From the NCBI GenBank assembly GCA_905221605.1, contig CAJNDS010000691.1, forward strand, positions 260,891 to 324,890: 64,000 nt of DNA, in the 5' to 3' direction. The notes under the pieces were generated by a model, which worked only from the letters and a program-made list of their open reading frames with translations, searched no databases and was not told the origin of the DNA. The stretch comes from Symbiodinium natans (taxonomy: Eukaryota; Sar; Dinophyceae; Suessiales; Symbiodiniaceae). Made by a program: the position numbers and the translations under genes. Numbering within the stretch: the stretch's first letter is position 1; each line of letters begins with the position of its first letter. This document shows positions 50,500 to 59,176 of the stretch, piece after piece.

Positions 50500-50562
50500 C
50501 TTGGTGGCCCAGTGGTGCCTCATAAAGTAGCCGACCCAAAAAGTATGGTTGCTGGGCCACCA
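50500..50562. mobile_element. family A element, 62-bp internally deleted form
   Basis: CTTGGTGGCCCAGTGGTGCC and GGTTGCTGGGCCACCAAG are perfect over 12-14 bases of inverted end. Most of the interior is missing. Confidence 0.8.
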
Positions 50563-50580
50563 AGTACTGCCTAGATTTTC

Positions 50581-50684
50581 GGAGGATCCAAAAAGTAGAT
50601 CCCCTTAAGGCTTCCTAAAAATGACCCACTAGTAGCTCAGGGTACTTGTTTTTTGAGGCTCTACTTTTTGGATCCTCCCAGGGG
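50581..50684. mobile_element. family D introner-like element
   Basis: GGAGGATCCAAAAAGTAGAT and CTACTTTTTGGATCCTCC are near-perfect inverted ends. It lies 18 bases after a family A element. Confidence 0.85.
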
Positions 50685-51009
50685 TTTGCAGTTGAACTGT
50701 GCACGTTTGGGGGGGGGGGGGGGGGTTCCGCATCTAGGTAGGCCCGTTTAGGGTTTAGGGTTTAGGGTTTAGGGTTGTGCGCGCGTGTGTGTGTGTGTGA
50801 GAGAGAGAATAACCCAGTCGAATCCCATTGGGTGTTGTTCAGTCTCAGGTGTGCCCTGGATTCTCTTTTTTGATTGCCTTTGCTTTCCTTATAGGCACTA
50901 CTAACAAAAGGGTACCGATTTTATTCCTAGAGGTTTTTAATCTGGGGCCCTAAAGCCCTAAACCCTAAACCCTAACCCCCAGTCCCCAGTCCCCAGTCCC
51001 CAAAACCCA

Positions 51010-51094
51010 TTAAAATCTCTGGGACTCCGTCTGCGGGATGTTTCAAGCAAAAAGTCGTGCGCCGCGCACCAGGCCATTTCTTGGGGGCTGAAGG
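51010..51094 (+). CDS. probable exon
   Basis: Frame ISGTPSAGCFKQKVVRRAPG then HFLGAEG, ending GAAGG|GTTCGGGG. A small upstream exon (50818-50848, VESHWVLFSL, AACCCAG ... CTCAG|GTGTGC) is also possible. Confidence 0.58.
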
Positions 51095-51187
51095 GTTCGG
51101 GGTTTATTAGGGCTAGGATTTAGGGCTTGAGGTTTAGGGTTCAGGGTTTAGGGTTTAGGGTTTATTGGGCTTGTTGCAAAGTTTTAG

Positions 51188-51274
51188 GATCCTGTACACT
51201 GTAGGCACATGGCTGTCTTATGGTCGTCTGCGGGCTCTTGGATGCAACTGCTGCTGGGCCAGACCCGGGATCCA
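51188..51274 (+). CDS. probable exon
   Basis: AAAGTTTTAG precedes DPVHCRHMAVLWSSAGSWMQ then LLLGQTRDP; a CCCTAAA array follows at once. Confidence 0.58.
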
Positions 51275-51336
51275 AAACCCTAAACCCTAAACCCTAAACC
51301 CTAAACCCTAAACCCCCAAATAGCACCCCATACTTT

Positions 51337-51432
51337 GGGATGATCCCCCTTGCACTAACAGTCCTTAGTAGAGATTTTAGTACCCCCTATTATAATCCCG
51401 ATTAGGGGCTGTTAGTAGAAGGGGGAACATCT
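51337..51432. mobile_element. family H introner-like element
   Basis: GGGATGATCCCCCTTGCACT and GAAGGGGGAACATCTC are inverted ends, with CTAACAGTCCTTAGTAGAG and its mirror inside. A family D right half (51441-51502) follows. Confidence 0.75.
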
Positions 51433-51577
51433 CAACCCATACTACTATGAAGTCATTGTTTAGGAACCCTTAAGGGGATTACTTTTTGTATCCTCCCAGG
51501 GGTCTGGGTACGCAGGCATACCTGCTCTTTATCAATTTTCCGCCACTTGAAAAAACGTGAAATAAAGGCAAACTTAG

Positions 51578-51687
51578 CGACTCGAGTTACCCCAAATGAT
51601 ATACTACCCCAGCTCTCACTGCATATTATGAACCTTGAAGTCTTGTACTCGCATTTACTTGTGATCGTGTTCCCTCGATCCTTATGA
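51578..51687 (+). CDS. possible exon, Leu-rich
   Basis: AAACTTAG precedes RLELPQMILPQLSLHIMNLE then VLYSHLLVIVFPRSL before TGA. Confidence 0.45.
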
Positions 51688-51731
51688 CCGTTTTGCTAAA
51701 CCCCAAACCCCAAACCCTCATCCCCAATAAG

Positions 51732-51800
51732 GTGGTTATGCCACCGCTCTACAAGACAGGATCCCAGGGGAGTGACCATCGATGTTTCGGGGTGGGGGAG
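51732..51800 (+). CDS. exon with GTGAGT donor (23 codons)
   Basis: CCCCAATAAG precedes VVMPPLYKTGSQGSDHRCFG then VGE, ending GAG|GTGAGT. Phase 0 at both ends. Confidence 0.8.
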
Positions 51801-51901
51801 GTGAGTATCTTCAGTGGCTTAGGTGTTAAGGGCTTAGGTTTCAAGCCTGCTGGCCTTCACCACTCCTAAGCTACGGTCGTCTGATGGTGTTTAGATTTCA
51901 G

Positions 51902-51946
51902 GAGGGTTTCTTTACCAGAGCGTCCGGGTACCTGATACATATGTGC
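51902..51946 (+). CDS. next exon after a 101-nt GT-AG intron
   Basis: GATTTCAG precedes EGFFTRASGYLIHM. It joins in phase to GVGE. The intron (51801-51901) has degenerate TTAGG units and a pyrimidine tract. Confidence 0.65.
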
Positions 51947-52215
51947 ATGTATGTCTGATATCATCCCTAAACCCCTAAACCCTAAACCCTAAACCCCAGA
52001 CCCTTAACCCCAAACCCTCAATCCTGGAGGTAAGATGTCCGAGGACCCTGAGGTTCACCATTTAAACCCTTGACCTCAATCCCTCAACCTCCTGAGAGGG
52101 AATCTGAGGGAAGTCGGGCTCAAGTTTTTTTTTGCTTCTGTGACCCCTGAACTCGGCGACAAGCGCAAAGTTGGGCTCAGGGTTTAGGGTTTCGGGTTTA
52201 GGGTTTAGGGTTTAG

Positions 52216-52358
52216 CCCGCTTGAACTTCTGTAAGGGCCTTCTAAGGCGGAAAGTGGTTGATGGTCCTGGGCAGGTGTCGCACACCGATAGCCGTGAAGC
52301 AGACATGCAGTACCCAGAAGGTCCGAGCACCCGAATAGTGCATGGTTTCAGACCCTAA
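52216..52358 (+). CDS. exon with a telomeric acceptor
   Basis: The upstream TTTAGGG array ends in TTTAG, used as the acceptor. The frame reads RLNFCKGLLRRKVVDGPGQV, SHTDSREADMQYPEGPSTRI, VHGFRP and TAA. The true donor may be TTTCAG or earlier. Confidence 0.65.
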
Positions 52359-52498
52359 ACCAAAATTCTCAGGCTTTTTGGGGGGCTCTCAACCCATACA
52401 TGTAGGTGCCTGAACCCACTGGGGTGTGTTTAAGACTCACTTTCTTTTGGCCGCTGGCGAAGGCTCTCAATGCTCATTGTGTTTCCGTGTTTCTCTAG

Positions 52499-52549
52499 CA
52501 TGCCTCGGACGTGACCTGGTCGTTTATTCCACATTGCTTTGAGTACTAG
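52499..52549 (+). CDS. probable small exon with stop
   Basis: CCGTGTTTCTCTAG precedes HASDVTWSFIPHCFEY and TAG (52547-52549). Strong pyrimidine acceptor. Confidence 0.6.
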   Translation, partial: HASDVTWSFIPHCFEY

Positions 52550-52710
52550 AGGGGCCTTACGGGTTTTGGGTTTAGGGTTTAGGGTTTAGGGCCAGAGGGT
52601 TTGGGGGGATGCTCTAGCATAAATATGAAGGGACCATGAGGGAGCACGATTAGCAAGTATCCCTAAACCCTAAACCCTAAACCCTAAACCGTGTATAACT
52701 CCTATATTAG

Positions 52711-52773
52711 GACCCGTTCGACTCAGCCGAGCTACAGAATCTAAGGCGAATGCTCGACGCAGTCACTGCCTGA
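52711..52773 (+). CDS. probable exon (helical)
   Basis: CCTATATTAG precedes DPFDSAELQNLRRMLDAVTA, then TGA. A GTGAAG donor overlaps the stop. Confidence 0.62.
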   Translation, partial: DPFDSAELQNLRRMLDAVTA

Positions 52774-52966
52774 GTGAAGCCACATGCTTAGGGTTTAGGG
52801 TTTAGGGTTTCGGGTTTAGGGTTTAGGGTTTAGGGTTTAGGGATTCTCTGAACCCTCGACCCGAAACCCCTTTTGGAGGCACTTTAGGGTTTAGGGTTTC
52901 GGGTTTAGGGTTTCGGGTTTAGTTTAGGGTTGAGTGTTTTCGGGTTTCGGGTTTGGGATCCCCAAA

Positions 52967-53235
52967 AGAGACCATCACTCAGAGCATCTCCCACATGTTG
53001 GCTTAGCTTCGCAGTGCCGCAGCTGAGTAAAAAAGAAGGGATGCCTCACACGGTCGAACCCTAAACCCTAAGCCCTTAGCCCGAATCCCGAATCCCGAAG
53101 CCCTATAAGGCCTAATTAAACCCTAAACCCTAAACCCTAAACCCCCACCCTAAACCCTGAACCCTAAATCCTAGGAGAGCTGGGCTCTGAGGGTATGCTT
53201 GACATGTTGTTTCCCTTGTTGAGCCTAAATTTTGG
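52967..53235 (+). CDS. two possible exons
   Basis: 52967-53062 reads IPKRPSLRASPTCWLSFAVP then QLSKKEGMPHTVE. 53174-53235, after CCTAG, reads ELGSEGMLDMLFPLLSLNFG. CCCTAAA units separate them. No homology. Confidence 0.48.
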
Positions 53236-53451
53236 ATTAGGGTTTAAGGTTTAGGGTTTAGGGTTTAGGGTTTAGAGTTCAGGGTTGGGTTTAGGGGGAC
53301 TATTCATCTAGATAGTGTGTAAAGGGGGGCAAGTCTCGGAGGAGAAGATTTCGGATTCAGGGGTTTCTGGCTTGTGTAGCAGTTTGGTGTTTAGGATTTA
53401 GCAGTTTTGGGTTTCGGGTTTGCATGTTAGAGTTTAGTGGGTTTAGGGTAC

Positions 53452-53570
53452 GCACATTGTGTTCTGACGCGTTTGGGAGAACCGCTGTTCCGTCGCCGGC
53501 CCCGGCTTTGCTGGAGCCGGTGAAGGTGGAAGGGTCCGATGACGAGAAGGAGACGGAGCTCCTGCCAGCA
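53452..53570 (+). CDS. exon, Pro-rich then acidic
   Basis: Frame TLCSDAFGRTAVPSPAPALL, EPVKVEGSDDEKETELLPA with marked GC third positions. It ends directly at a CCCTAAA array (donor GAACCC or GCAGAA). It splices in phase 0 to 53637. Confidence 0.78.
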
Positions 53571-53636
53571 GAACCCTAAACCCTAAACCCTAAACCCTAA
53601 ACCCTAAACCCCAAACCCTAAACCCTAAACCCTAAG
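53571..53636 (+). repeat. intron made of CCCTAAA units
   Basis: GAACCC-TAAACCC... nine units ... CCCTAAG: 66 nt from a GA (or 69 from a GC) donor to an AG acceptor, with no other sequence. The flanking exons are both strongly coding and in phase. Confidence 0.78.
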
Positions 53637-53726
53637 TGCGGCATCCCGGTCTGGGCAAGCAGCAACAGCTGGGAGGCCTCGGTGATGTCCTTGGTGTATG
53701 CGCATCGACGCCGTCGGCAAACTCTG
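53637..53726 (+). CDS. exon with GTGAGC donor (30 codons)
   Basis: CCGTAAG-type acceptor (CCCTAAG) precedes CGIPVWASSNSWEASVMSLV then YAHRRRRQTL, ending CTG|GTGAGC. The frame runs on into a GACA/GAGA-rich stretch (53755-54005) that is read as intron. Confidence 0.85.
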
Positions 53727-54108
53727 GTGAGCACTAGCTGGCTGTCCCTTTCGAAGCGCACCGGCAGAGGCACGGAACGGAGAGATAAAGAGACACACAG
53801 ACACCGACAGAGACACAGACACAGACAGAAAAAGACAGACAGAAACGGACAGCAGGAGAGACAGAAACGGAAAGAGAGACGGTGGGAACGGAGCAAGGGA
53901 TGAAGACTGGAGAGCGAGGGGGAACCGGAAAGGATCAGAGCAGGGTTTATGGATTAAGGTTTGAAGTTTGTGTGAGGAGGGAGAGAGAGAGAGAGAGAGG
54001 GGAGTACCGGGCAAGGGTCAGGCAGATTGAGATATGGACAGGCTTCAAGGCACCAAGAAACAAAGTATCTGTCTCTCTATATAGCCATGTATATGTTTAT
54101 ATGTACAT

Positions 54109-54199
54109 GGTTCTCTAAATTGGGGCTCCTTCTCGGGTTCCCAATAGTACGGCACCCTTGAAAATGAGGGCCCTGAAAGGGGTCCTAGCTTAGAGAACT
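54109..54199. mobile_element. family R introner-like element
   Basis: GGTTCTCTAAATTGGGGCTC and GGTCCTAGCTTAGAGAACTG inverted ends. Fragments occur at 19696-19722 and 44885-44960. An exon candidate (AGMTHTGDCLTSPVPQREPG) starts after TTCTACAG at 54377. Confidence 0.75.
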
Positions 54200-54759
54200 G
54201 CCCGTAAACCCTTACCCTAACCCTAAACCCCTAAACCCTAAACCCTAAACAAAACCCAAAACCCAAAACCCTAAACCCCCCACCCACTGGAGCAACCTCG
54301 GAATCCTGTATATGTTTCATGTACATATGTATATACATACACATATTGATACATAGTATGTATGCAATTTCTACAGCAGGCATGACGCATACGGGGGACT
54401 GCCTCACAAGTCCAGTTCCTCAAAGGGAGCCCGGGAGAGTGCATGGATGTGTCTGAATGAGTGTGTGTGCATACAAAAAGACAAAAATGTTTAAAAAAAA
54501 ATATGTACGCACACATGTATATAGACATATAGGCAGGTATGTATGTACGTGCATCTTTAGGCGGACTGCAAAGAGGGAGAACAGGGAGAGAATGAGAGAG
54601 AGAGAGAGAGATCAAATAAAATAAAAACAAAGGAACTCACTGGAGCACGCCTTTGGGGCGCCCCCGTTTCGGGGGGCTATTTGCAGAGGAAGGACGGAAG
54701 AGAGACAGAGGCATTTTTTTAGAATAATAAACAGAAGAGGCAGAGAGGTCGCCATGTAA

Positions 54760-54868
54760 ACCCTAAACCCTAAACCCTAAATCCTAAACCCTAAACCCTA
54801 AACCCTAAACCCTAAACCCTAAACCCTAAACCCTAAACCCTAAACCCTAAACCCTAAACCCTAACCCT
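54760..54868 (-). repeat. CCCTAAA array
   Basis: About 15 units, one CCCTAAT. Confidence 0.95.
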
Positions 54869-54924
54869 ATTGCAAGGGGGTGGCTACCTTATGATAGGTC
54901 GCGCGTCCGGCAACATTTTCCTAG

Positions 54925-54985
54925 GCCGCCGAGCCTTCGAGCCAACATGAGTGGCATGAACCAGCCAAGAATAAGAATAAACAGG
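54925..54985 (+). CDS. exon with telomeric donor
   Basis: CATTTTCCTAG precedes AAEPSSQHEWHEPAKNKNKQ; the exon ends CAGG|GTTTAGGG. Hydrophilic linker-like peptide. Confidence 0.8.
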
Positions 54986-55103
54986 GTTTAGGGTTTCGGA
55001 TTTCGGGTTTAGGGCTTTATGCTGCACGGTGGAGACCTATGACTGCAGATCGTGGAGGTTTAGGTTTAGGATCAAAAAAGCTATTGACATCTTCTACTCC
55101 TAG

Positions 55104-55168
55104 CATCCACAGACGAGAGATCTGCCTGAGACCCCGACCTTTCACCATCCCGAGTTAGGCCAAGCAAG
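55104..55168 (+). CDS. exon before a 49-nt intron
   Basis: CTTCTACTCCTAG precedes HPQTRDLPETPTFHHPELGQ then A, ending GCAAG|GTAGGC. It joins in phase to 55218. Confidence 0.85.
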
Positions 55169-55217
55169 GTAGGCTCACAGATGGTTAATTGACACGTCTT
55201 CACCTTGCTGCATCGAG

Positions 55218-55311
55218 CCTTGCATGTCGGAAGAGGCTGCCGGCTGGTCTTATTGAAGAAGGGTTCGATATGTCCCAGAAGGGTTTACTCATAGTATCCT
55301 GCTGCGAATAG
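55218..55311 (+). CDS. terminal exon
   Basis: Intron 55169-55217 (GT-AG) joins GQA to SLACRKRLPAGLIEEGFDMS then QKGLLIVSCCE and TAG (55309-55311). The joined frame is better than any unspliced one, which supports the intron. Confidence 0.82.
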
Positions 55312-55389
55312 ACACCCCCAAATCGGCTTTTGCATGACTGTCGGTACCTTATTCCATAGTGGCATACACACATGTCCACGCATGTGTGT

Positions 55390-55497
55390 GGGGTTTAGGG
55401 TTTAGGGTTTAGGGTTTAGGGTTTAGGGTTTAGGGTTCAGGGTTCAGGGTTCAGGGTTTAGGGTTTAGGGTTTAGGGTTTAGGGTTTAGGGTTTAGG

Positions 55498-55500
<3 letters not shown>
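55390..55500 (+). repeat. TTTAGGG array with TTCAGGG block
   Basis: About 16 units, then (TA)n and (CA)n to 55558, before the next exon. Confidence 0.95.
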
Positions 55501-55532
<32 letters not shown>

Positions 55533-55598
55533 TATATGTGCACACACACACACACACGAAACCCAAACCCACCACCCGAACTTCCCGACTTGATGCAG

Positions 55599-55662
55599 GA
55601 CAAGCTTGCCCAAGTCTGCGAGGTGTGCCACCTTGATGTGGAGGTGGGGCCATTCTGGGAGG
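55599..55662 (+). CDS. exon with C-x2-C motif
   Basis: CTTGATGCAG precedes DKLAQVCEVCHLDVEVGPFW then EG, ending GAGG|GTATTC. The C-E-V-C pair could bind metal. GC-biased third positions. Confidence 0.8.
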
Positions 55663-55782
55663 GTATTCCAACTGAAACCCGAGACCCTCAGCCCTAAACC
55701 CTAAACCCTAAACTCTAAACCCTGAACCCTGAACCCTAAACCCTAAACCCTAAACCCAAAGAAGGCCGCAATGGTTTCGAAC

Positions 55783-55836
55783 TATAGTGATCCCACTTGC
55801 AACCCCAATTACAACTCTCCATGGACCTCCAAGTAG
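55783..55836. mobile_element. family C right half supplying an acceptor
   Basis: CAATTACAACTCTCCATGGA then CCTCCAAGTAG is the family C right terminus; the left terminus is missing. The next exon begins immediately after its AG. Confidence 0.68.
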
Positions 55837-55954
55837 ACTTATCGAAGCCGTAATGATCGCTTGGGACTGTAAAGTGCATTTGAACCGCCTTGCCATGAAG
55901 TTCATGTATTGGATGAAATTCATCACTTTACTCTTCTCAAATCAATTGAACTGA
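55837..55954 (+). CDS. probable exon after family C end
   Basis: From AAGTAG the frame reads LIEAVMIAWDCKVHLNRLAM then KFMYWMKFITLLFSNQLN and TGA. It has a hydrophobic, Met/Phe-rich helix. No family recognised. Confidence 0.62.
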
Positions 55955-56063
55955 TGAACTCACACGGCGAGGATATTCTCCGAATCTTAGTACTAACCCT
56001 AAACCCTAAACCCTAAACCCTAAACCCTAAACCCTAAACCCTAAAACTATGCATCATGCTGAA

Positions 56064-56109
56064 GCGAGTATCGAACGGAACATGTCTCAGCAGCGACGAT
56101 GGATGTTAG
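56064..56109 (+). CDS. exon joined across a telomeric intron
   Basis: CATGCTGAAG precedes SIERNMSQQRRWML, ending TTAG|GTGCGT. Phase 1; G joins CT of the next exon to give Ala. Confidence 0.7.
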
Positions 56110-56229
56110 GTGCGTGGATGCCTACCCTAAACCCCGACACCCTAAACCCTAAACCCTAAACCCTAAATCCTAAACCCTAAACCCTAAACCCTAAACCCTA
56201 AACCCTAAACCCTAAACCCTAAACCCTAG
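56110..56229 (+). repeat. GT-AG intron dominated by CCCTAAA
   Basis: GTGCGTGGATGCCTA, then CCCTAAA units to CCCTAG. 120 nt; the array fills about 56124-56227. The final unit's CCCTAG is the acceptor. Confidence 0.8.
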
Positions 56230-56306
56230 CTCTGTCCAAGCCCGCAGTCGCACACCTCTCTACATACATGATCAGGCAAGTCGGTGCAAGTAGCGTCGTA
56301 AGGACA
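56230..56306 (+). CDS. exon after telomeric acceptor
   Basis: Continues in phase: ALSKPAVAHLSTYMIRQVGA then SSVVRT, with a possible GC donor ACAG|GCCTAT. Confidence 0.76.
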
Positions 56307-56574
56307 GGCCTATAGGGTTTGGAGATTGAAGCCGTTATGGTTACTTTTGGATGGGTGTGTGTGTGTGTGTGCTGATGTGTATTGTTTGGTGCTGTCCCGT
56401 TTTCCCTTGGTGCATTGGGGGGGCCGAGGGGCGGGGGGCTTGGTCTTGTGCACCTGACCTCACAGGAGTCCTGGGACCTTATACCGCAAACCCCCCAAAA
56501 ACCCTGTCAACCTATAACCCTTAAACCCTAAGCCCTAAACCCATAAACCCCAAACCCGATAAACCCAATCAACA

Positions 56575-56651
56575 CGAAAGTCGAGGCCCCTTGTCGCATT
56601 TCGCGCTTAGGGACCTCGGACACCGTAGCCAGAAAAGGGGACGATGGGCTT
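56575..56651 (+). CDS. possible exon
   Basis: Frame ESRGPLSHFALRDLGHRSQK then RGRWA before TGA. 56307-56570 shows a (TG)n tract and degenerate CCCTAAA, nothing else. Confidence 0.45.
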
Positions 56652-56750
56652 GAAGTTGGATTTTAGGGTGTATGGCCTCAGGGTATATAGGGTTTAGGGT
56701 TTAGGGTTTAGGGGGTTTACAGGTTTGAGGGTTTAGGGCTTCGGGGTTAG

Positions 56751-56874
56751 GAGACCCACGCTCAGGCTGCGCGCCATTTGCTGGACGCGTGCCAGTGGAA
56801 CGTGGAGGCTGCCAATCCAGCAGCAGCATCTTTGGGCTTTCCCCTTCCTTCCTTCGCCCCTTCCATACACATGG
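56751..56874 (+). CDS. UBA-like domain exon
   Basis: CGGGGTTAG is the acceptor. The frame reads ETHAQAARHLLDACQWNVEA then ANPAAASLGFPLPSFAPSIH and M, ending ATGG|GTGAGA. A-x-x-L-L-x-A-x-x-W-N-V-E-x-A is the second and third helix signature of UBA-like domains of UBX-type adaptors, which bind ubiquitin. The match covers only part of a domain, so the call is tentative. Confidence 0.78.
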
Positions 56875-56912
56875 GTGAGAAGGTTTGGGCTTTAGGGTTT
56901 AGGGTGTATGTG

Positions 56913-56950
<38 letters not shown>

Positions 56951-57136
56951 GATATATATATATATATGTATATGTATACCGATATAAATTAAATTCATTC
57001 CTATGTATATTTTTCATGTAGTGTTTGTGTTTATGTTTATATTTGTTTATACAATTGTTGGGTGTCCTTTGCGGGGATTTGAAAAAGAAAACCCACCTCA
57101 ATATCAATGCGCTTACGCCAGTTGAGGCCCCCTTAG

Positions 57137-57167
57137 GAAAGCCGCTCCAATGACCGTATTTTCAGGG
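57137..57167 (+). CDS. small exon before family D introner
   Basis: GCCCCCTTAG precedes ESRSNDRIFR-G, ending AGGG|GTTCCC. It joins in phase to 57286 (FRG-EWRLIERERLQ). Confidence 0.65.
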
Positions 57168-57285
57168 GTTCCCCAGACCCCCGGGCGGATCCAAAAAGTA
57201 GAACCCCAAACTAGTACGTACCCTACACTACTAGTGGGTCATTCTTAGGAACCCTTAAGGGGATCTGTTTTTTGGATCCTCCCAG
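57168..57285. mobile_element. family D introner forming an intron
   Basis: GTTCCCCAGACCCC, then GCGGATCCAAAAAGTAGAA ... CTGTTTTTTGGATCCTCCCAG. The acceptor is the element's own terminus; the donor lies just left of it. 118 nt. Confidence 0.78.
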
Positions 57286-57353
57286 GGGAGTGGCGCTTGA
57301 TTGAGCGTGAAAGGCTGCAACTTTCGAGGTGTGACCAGTTCTCTCAACAATGA
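57286..57353 (+). CDS. exon after family D introner
   Basis: Frame EWRLIERERLQLSRCDQFSQ then Q and TGA. Charged helix. Confidence 0.62.
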
Positions 57354-57799
57354 TACCCTTGTTTAGGTACCAGAGGCACACGTACCCTGAATAGGACCCA
57401 AACTCACCTAAACCCAAAACCCCGAAAAAGGACCCCGGCTCTCCACCCCCAAAAGGGACCCGAATTTACGAGACCTACAGGGTCACAGATCATCATTGAA
57501 GCTGGGGTTCACGGTTTCGGGTTTTAAGTCCTGCGTTTGCTGCGAAAAAAGTGTTACAAATTAACTTTGGTGAAGTCAACTGAAGTGTATTTAAGTATGA
57601 ATCTAAATATACAAACAACTATCAGCAAAAAAAAAAAATATATATATATATATGTGTATGTATAAGCAAATATGTGTGTATATATGGTGCAGCGTCGCTG
57701 CCCCCCCCACTCCCCCCCCACAACCCCACCCCCCACCCCATGGTAACCCCCCCCCCCCCCCCCCCCCATGCCCCGGTGGGGTGGTGTGGTTGGGGTTTG

Positions 57800-58070
57800 G
57801 GTTGAGGGTTTAGAGTTTAGGGTTTAGGGTTTAGGGTTTAGGACTAGGGTTTAGGGTTTAGGGTTTAGGGTTTAGGGTTTAGGGTTTAGGGTTTAGGGTT
57901 TAGGGTTTAGGGTCCCCGCCCCGCCCCCCTGTGGTTTGGGCCCCCCTGTGGGGTGGTGTGGTTGGGGTTTGAGTTGAGGGTTTAGAGTTTAGGGTTTAGG
58001 GTTTAGGGGTTTAGGGGTTTAGGGGTTTAGGGTTTAGGGTTTAGGGTCTAGGGTTTAGGTTTAGGGGGGG
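57800..58070 (+). repeat. duplicated TTTAGGG arrays with GGTGTGGTTGGGGTTT flank
   Basis: Two arrays (57800-57912, 57975-58065) each follow GTGGGGTGGTGTGGTTGGGG, so flank and array were duplicated together. Long C and G runs lie at 57747-57767 and 58099-58126. Confidence 0.9.
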
Positions 58071-58186
58071 TAGGGCGGGGGGTGGGGGGGATACCATGGG
58101 GGGGGGGGGGGGGGGGGGGGGGGGGGTACCACACGGAACTATATATATATATATATATGCATACATACATATACACCAAAAAAAAG

Positions 58187-58293
58187 GATATGGCTATATG
58201 CATCGATACCCCCTCGTCTGGGGTAGTGGCTGGTCAGAGCCAATGGAGCCGTCTCCTGAAGATGAAAGCTGGTGATGAATGTATCCATGGGCG
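58187..58293 (+). CDS. exon with telomeric donor
   Basis: CCAAAAAAAAAG precedes DMAICIDTPSSGVVAGQSQW then SRLLKMKAGDECIHG, ending GGGCG|GTTTAGGG. Confidence 0.75.
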
Positions 58294-58361
58294 GTTTAGG
58301 GTTTAGGGTTCAGGGATTAGGTTTAGAGTTTAGGGTTTAGGGTTCAGGGTTCAGGGCTTAG

Positions 58362-58634
58362 GGTTTCGAATGATTGTGGCGATCGTTGTCTCGTTTCAAC
58401 GACGAGACTGCGCAAAATCGAGAAGGGGCACCCGCGGCCCAATGAAGGTTGCTGCGCACCCACCGAAAATAACCCTTACGGTCTACGTAGACTGAACCTG
58501 AAACACGAACACCCAAACCCGAAACCTCTCACAAGGAAATTCGGCCCTCAACCTGAAACACGAAAACCTAAACCCGAAACCTCTCACAAGGAAATTCGGC
58601 CCCCTACGAAACTAGTTTTTGGGGCTTTCTGGAG
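58362..58634 (+). CDS. long exon with internal duplication and GTAAGC donor
   Basis: After GGGCTTAG the frame is open for 90 codons (SNDCGDRCLVSTTRLRKIEK, GHPRPNEGCCAPTENNPYGL ...) and ends TTCTGGAG|GTAAGC. 58495-58606 holds a tandem repeat of about 55 bp, giving two related Lys/Pro-rich segments. A second frame is open for 42 codons. Confidence 0.58.
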
Positions 58635-58689
58635 GTAAGCCCCGAGAGGCAGCTCGGCAGTGTCTTGCGGCATCTAATATTTGTCCTAA

Positions 58690-58770
58690 CTGGGTTTAGG
58701 GTTTAGGGTTTAGGGTTTAGGGTTTAGGGTTTAGGGTTTAGGGTTTAGGGTTTAGGGTTTAGGGTTTAGG
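58690..58770 (+). repeat. TTTAGGG array
   Basis: About 11 perfect units inside the intron that starts at GTAAGC. Confidence 0.95.
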
Positions 58771-58782
58771 CTCAGGAGTATT

Positions 58783-58844
58783 TCCCCTTGTTAGAGGGTC
58801 ATACTCAGGAATATTTGTTCAGAGGCGTTTAAGGGTCGTCCAAG
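58783..58844. mobile_element. family N element
   Basis: GGTCATACTCAGGAATATTT, GTTCAGAGGCGTTTAAGGGT, CGTCCAAG. The right end CCAAG is the acceptor of the next exon; compare 3592-3640. Confidence 0.65.
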
Positions 58845-58940
58845 CCAGCAACCATGTGGCACAGGAGGCCTTGACGCTGCATTTTGCTGGGGATGCCCTC
58901 ACTTCGCAGTCTCAGGCGATCCGATTTGGGCTCCAAAATG
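58845..58940 (+). CDS. exon after family N element
   Basis: Frame SNHVAQEALTLHFAGDALTS then QSQAIRFGLQN, ending AATG|GTTGGG. GC-biased in the first half. Confidence 0.65.
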
Positions 58941-59176
58941 GTTGGGTTCCTTGTGGGCCAAATGTTAGAGGTCATATGGTGCTATAATCCCTACTAAGGT
59001 GTATTGAACCATACACCCTTTGGGGTTTCATTTCGTCCCCAAGGTTTGGGTTTTGCCCGACCCCCGTGGCGGGGGGGGGGGGGGGGGGTGTGTCGAGACC
59101 CAAGCCGTTTAGGGCTTAGGGTTCGGGGTCAGGGTTTCGGGTTTGGGGTTTTGGGTGTCGGGTTTGTGGTCTTCAG

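Noticed and set aside
53750-54005. Arg/Asp-rich coding stretch (RDKETHRHRQRHRHRQ)
   Set aside because: It is a (GACA)n/(GAGA)n purine microsatellite directly after a strong GTGAGC donor at 53727, so it is read as intron.
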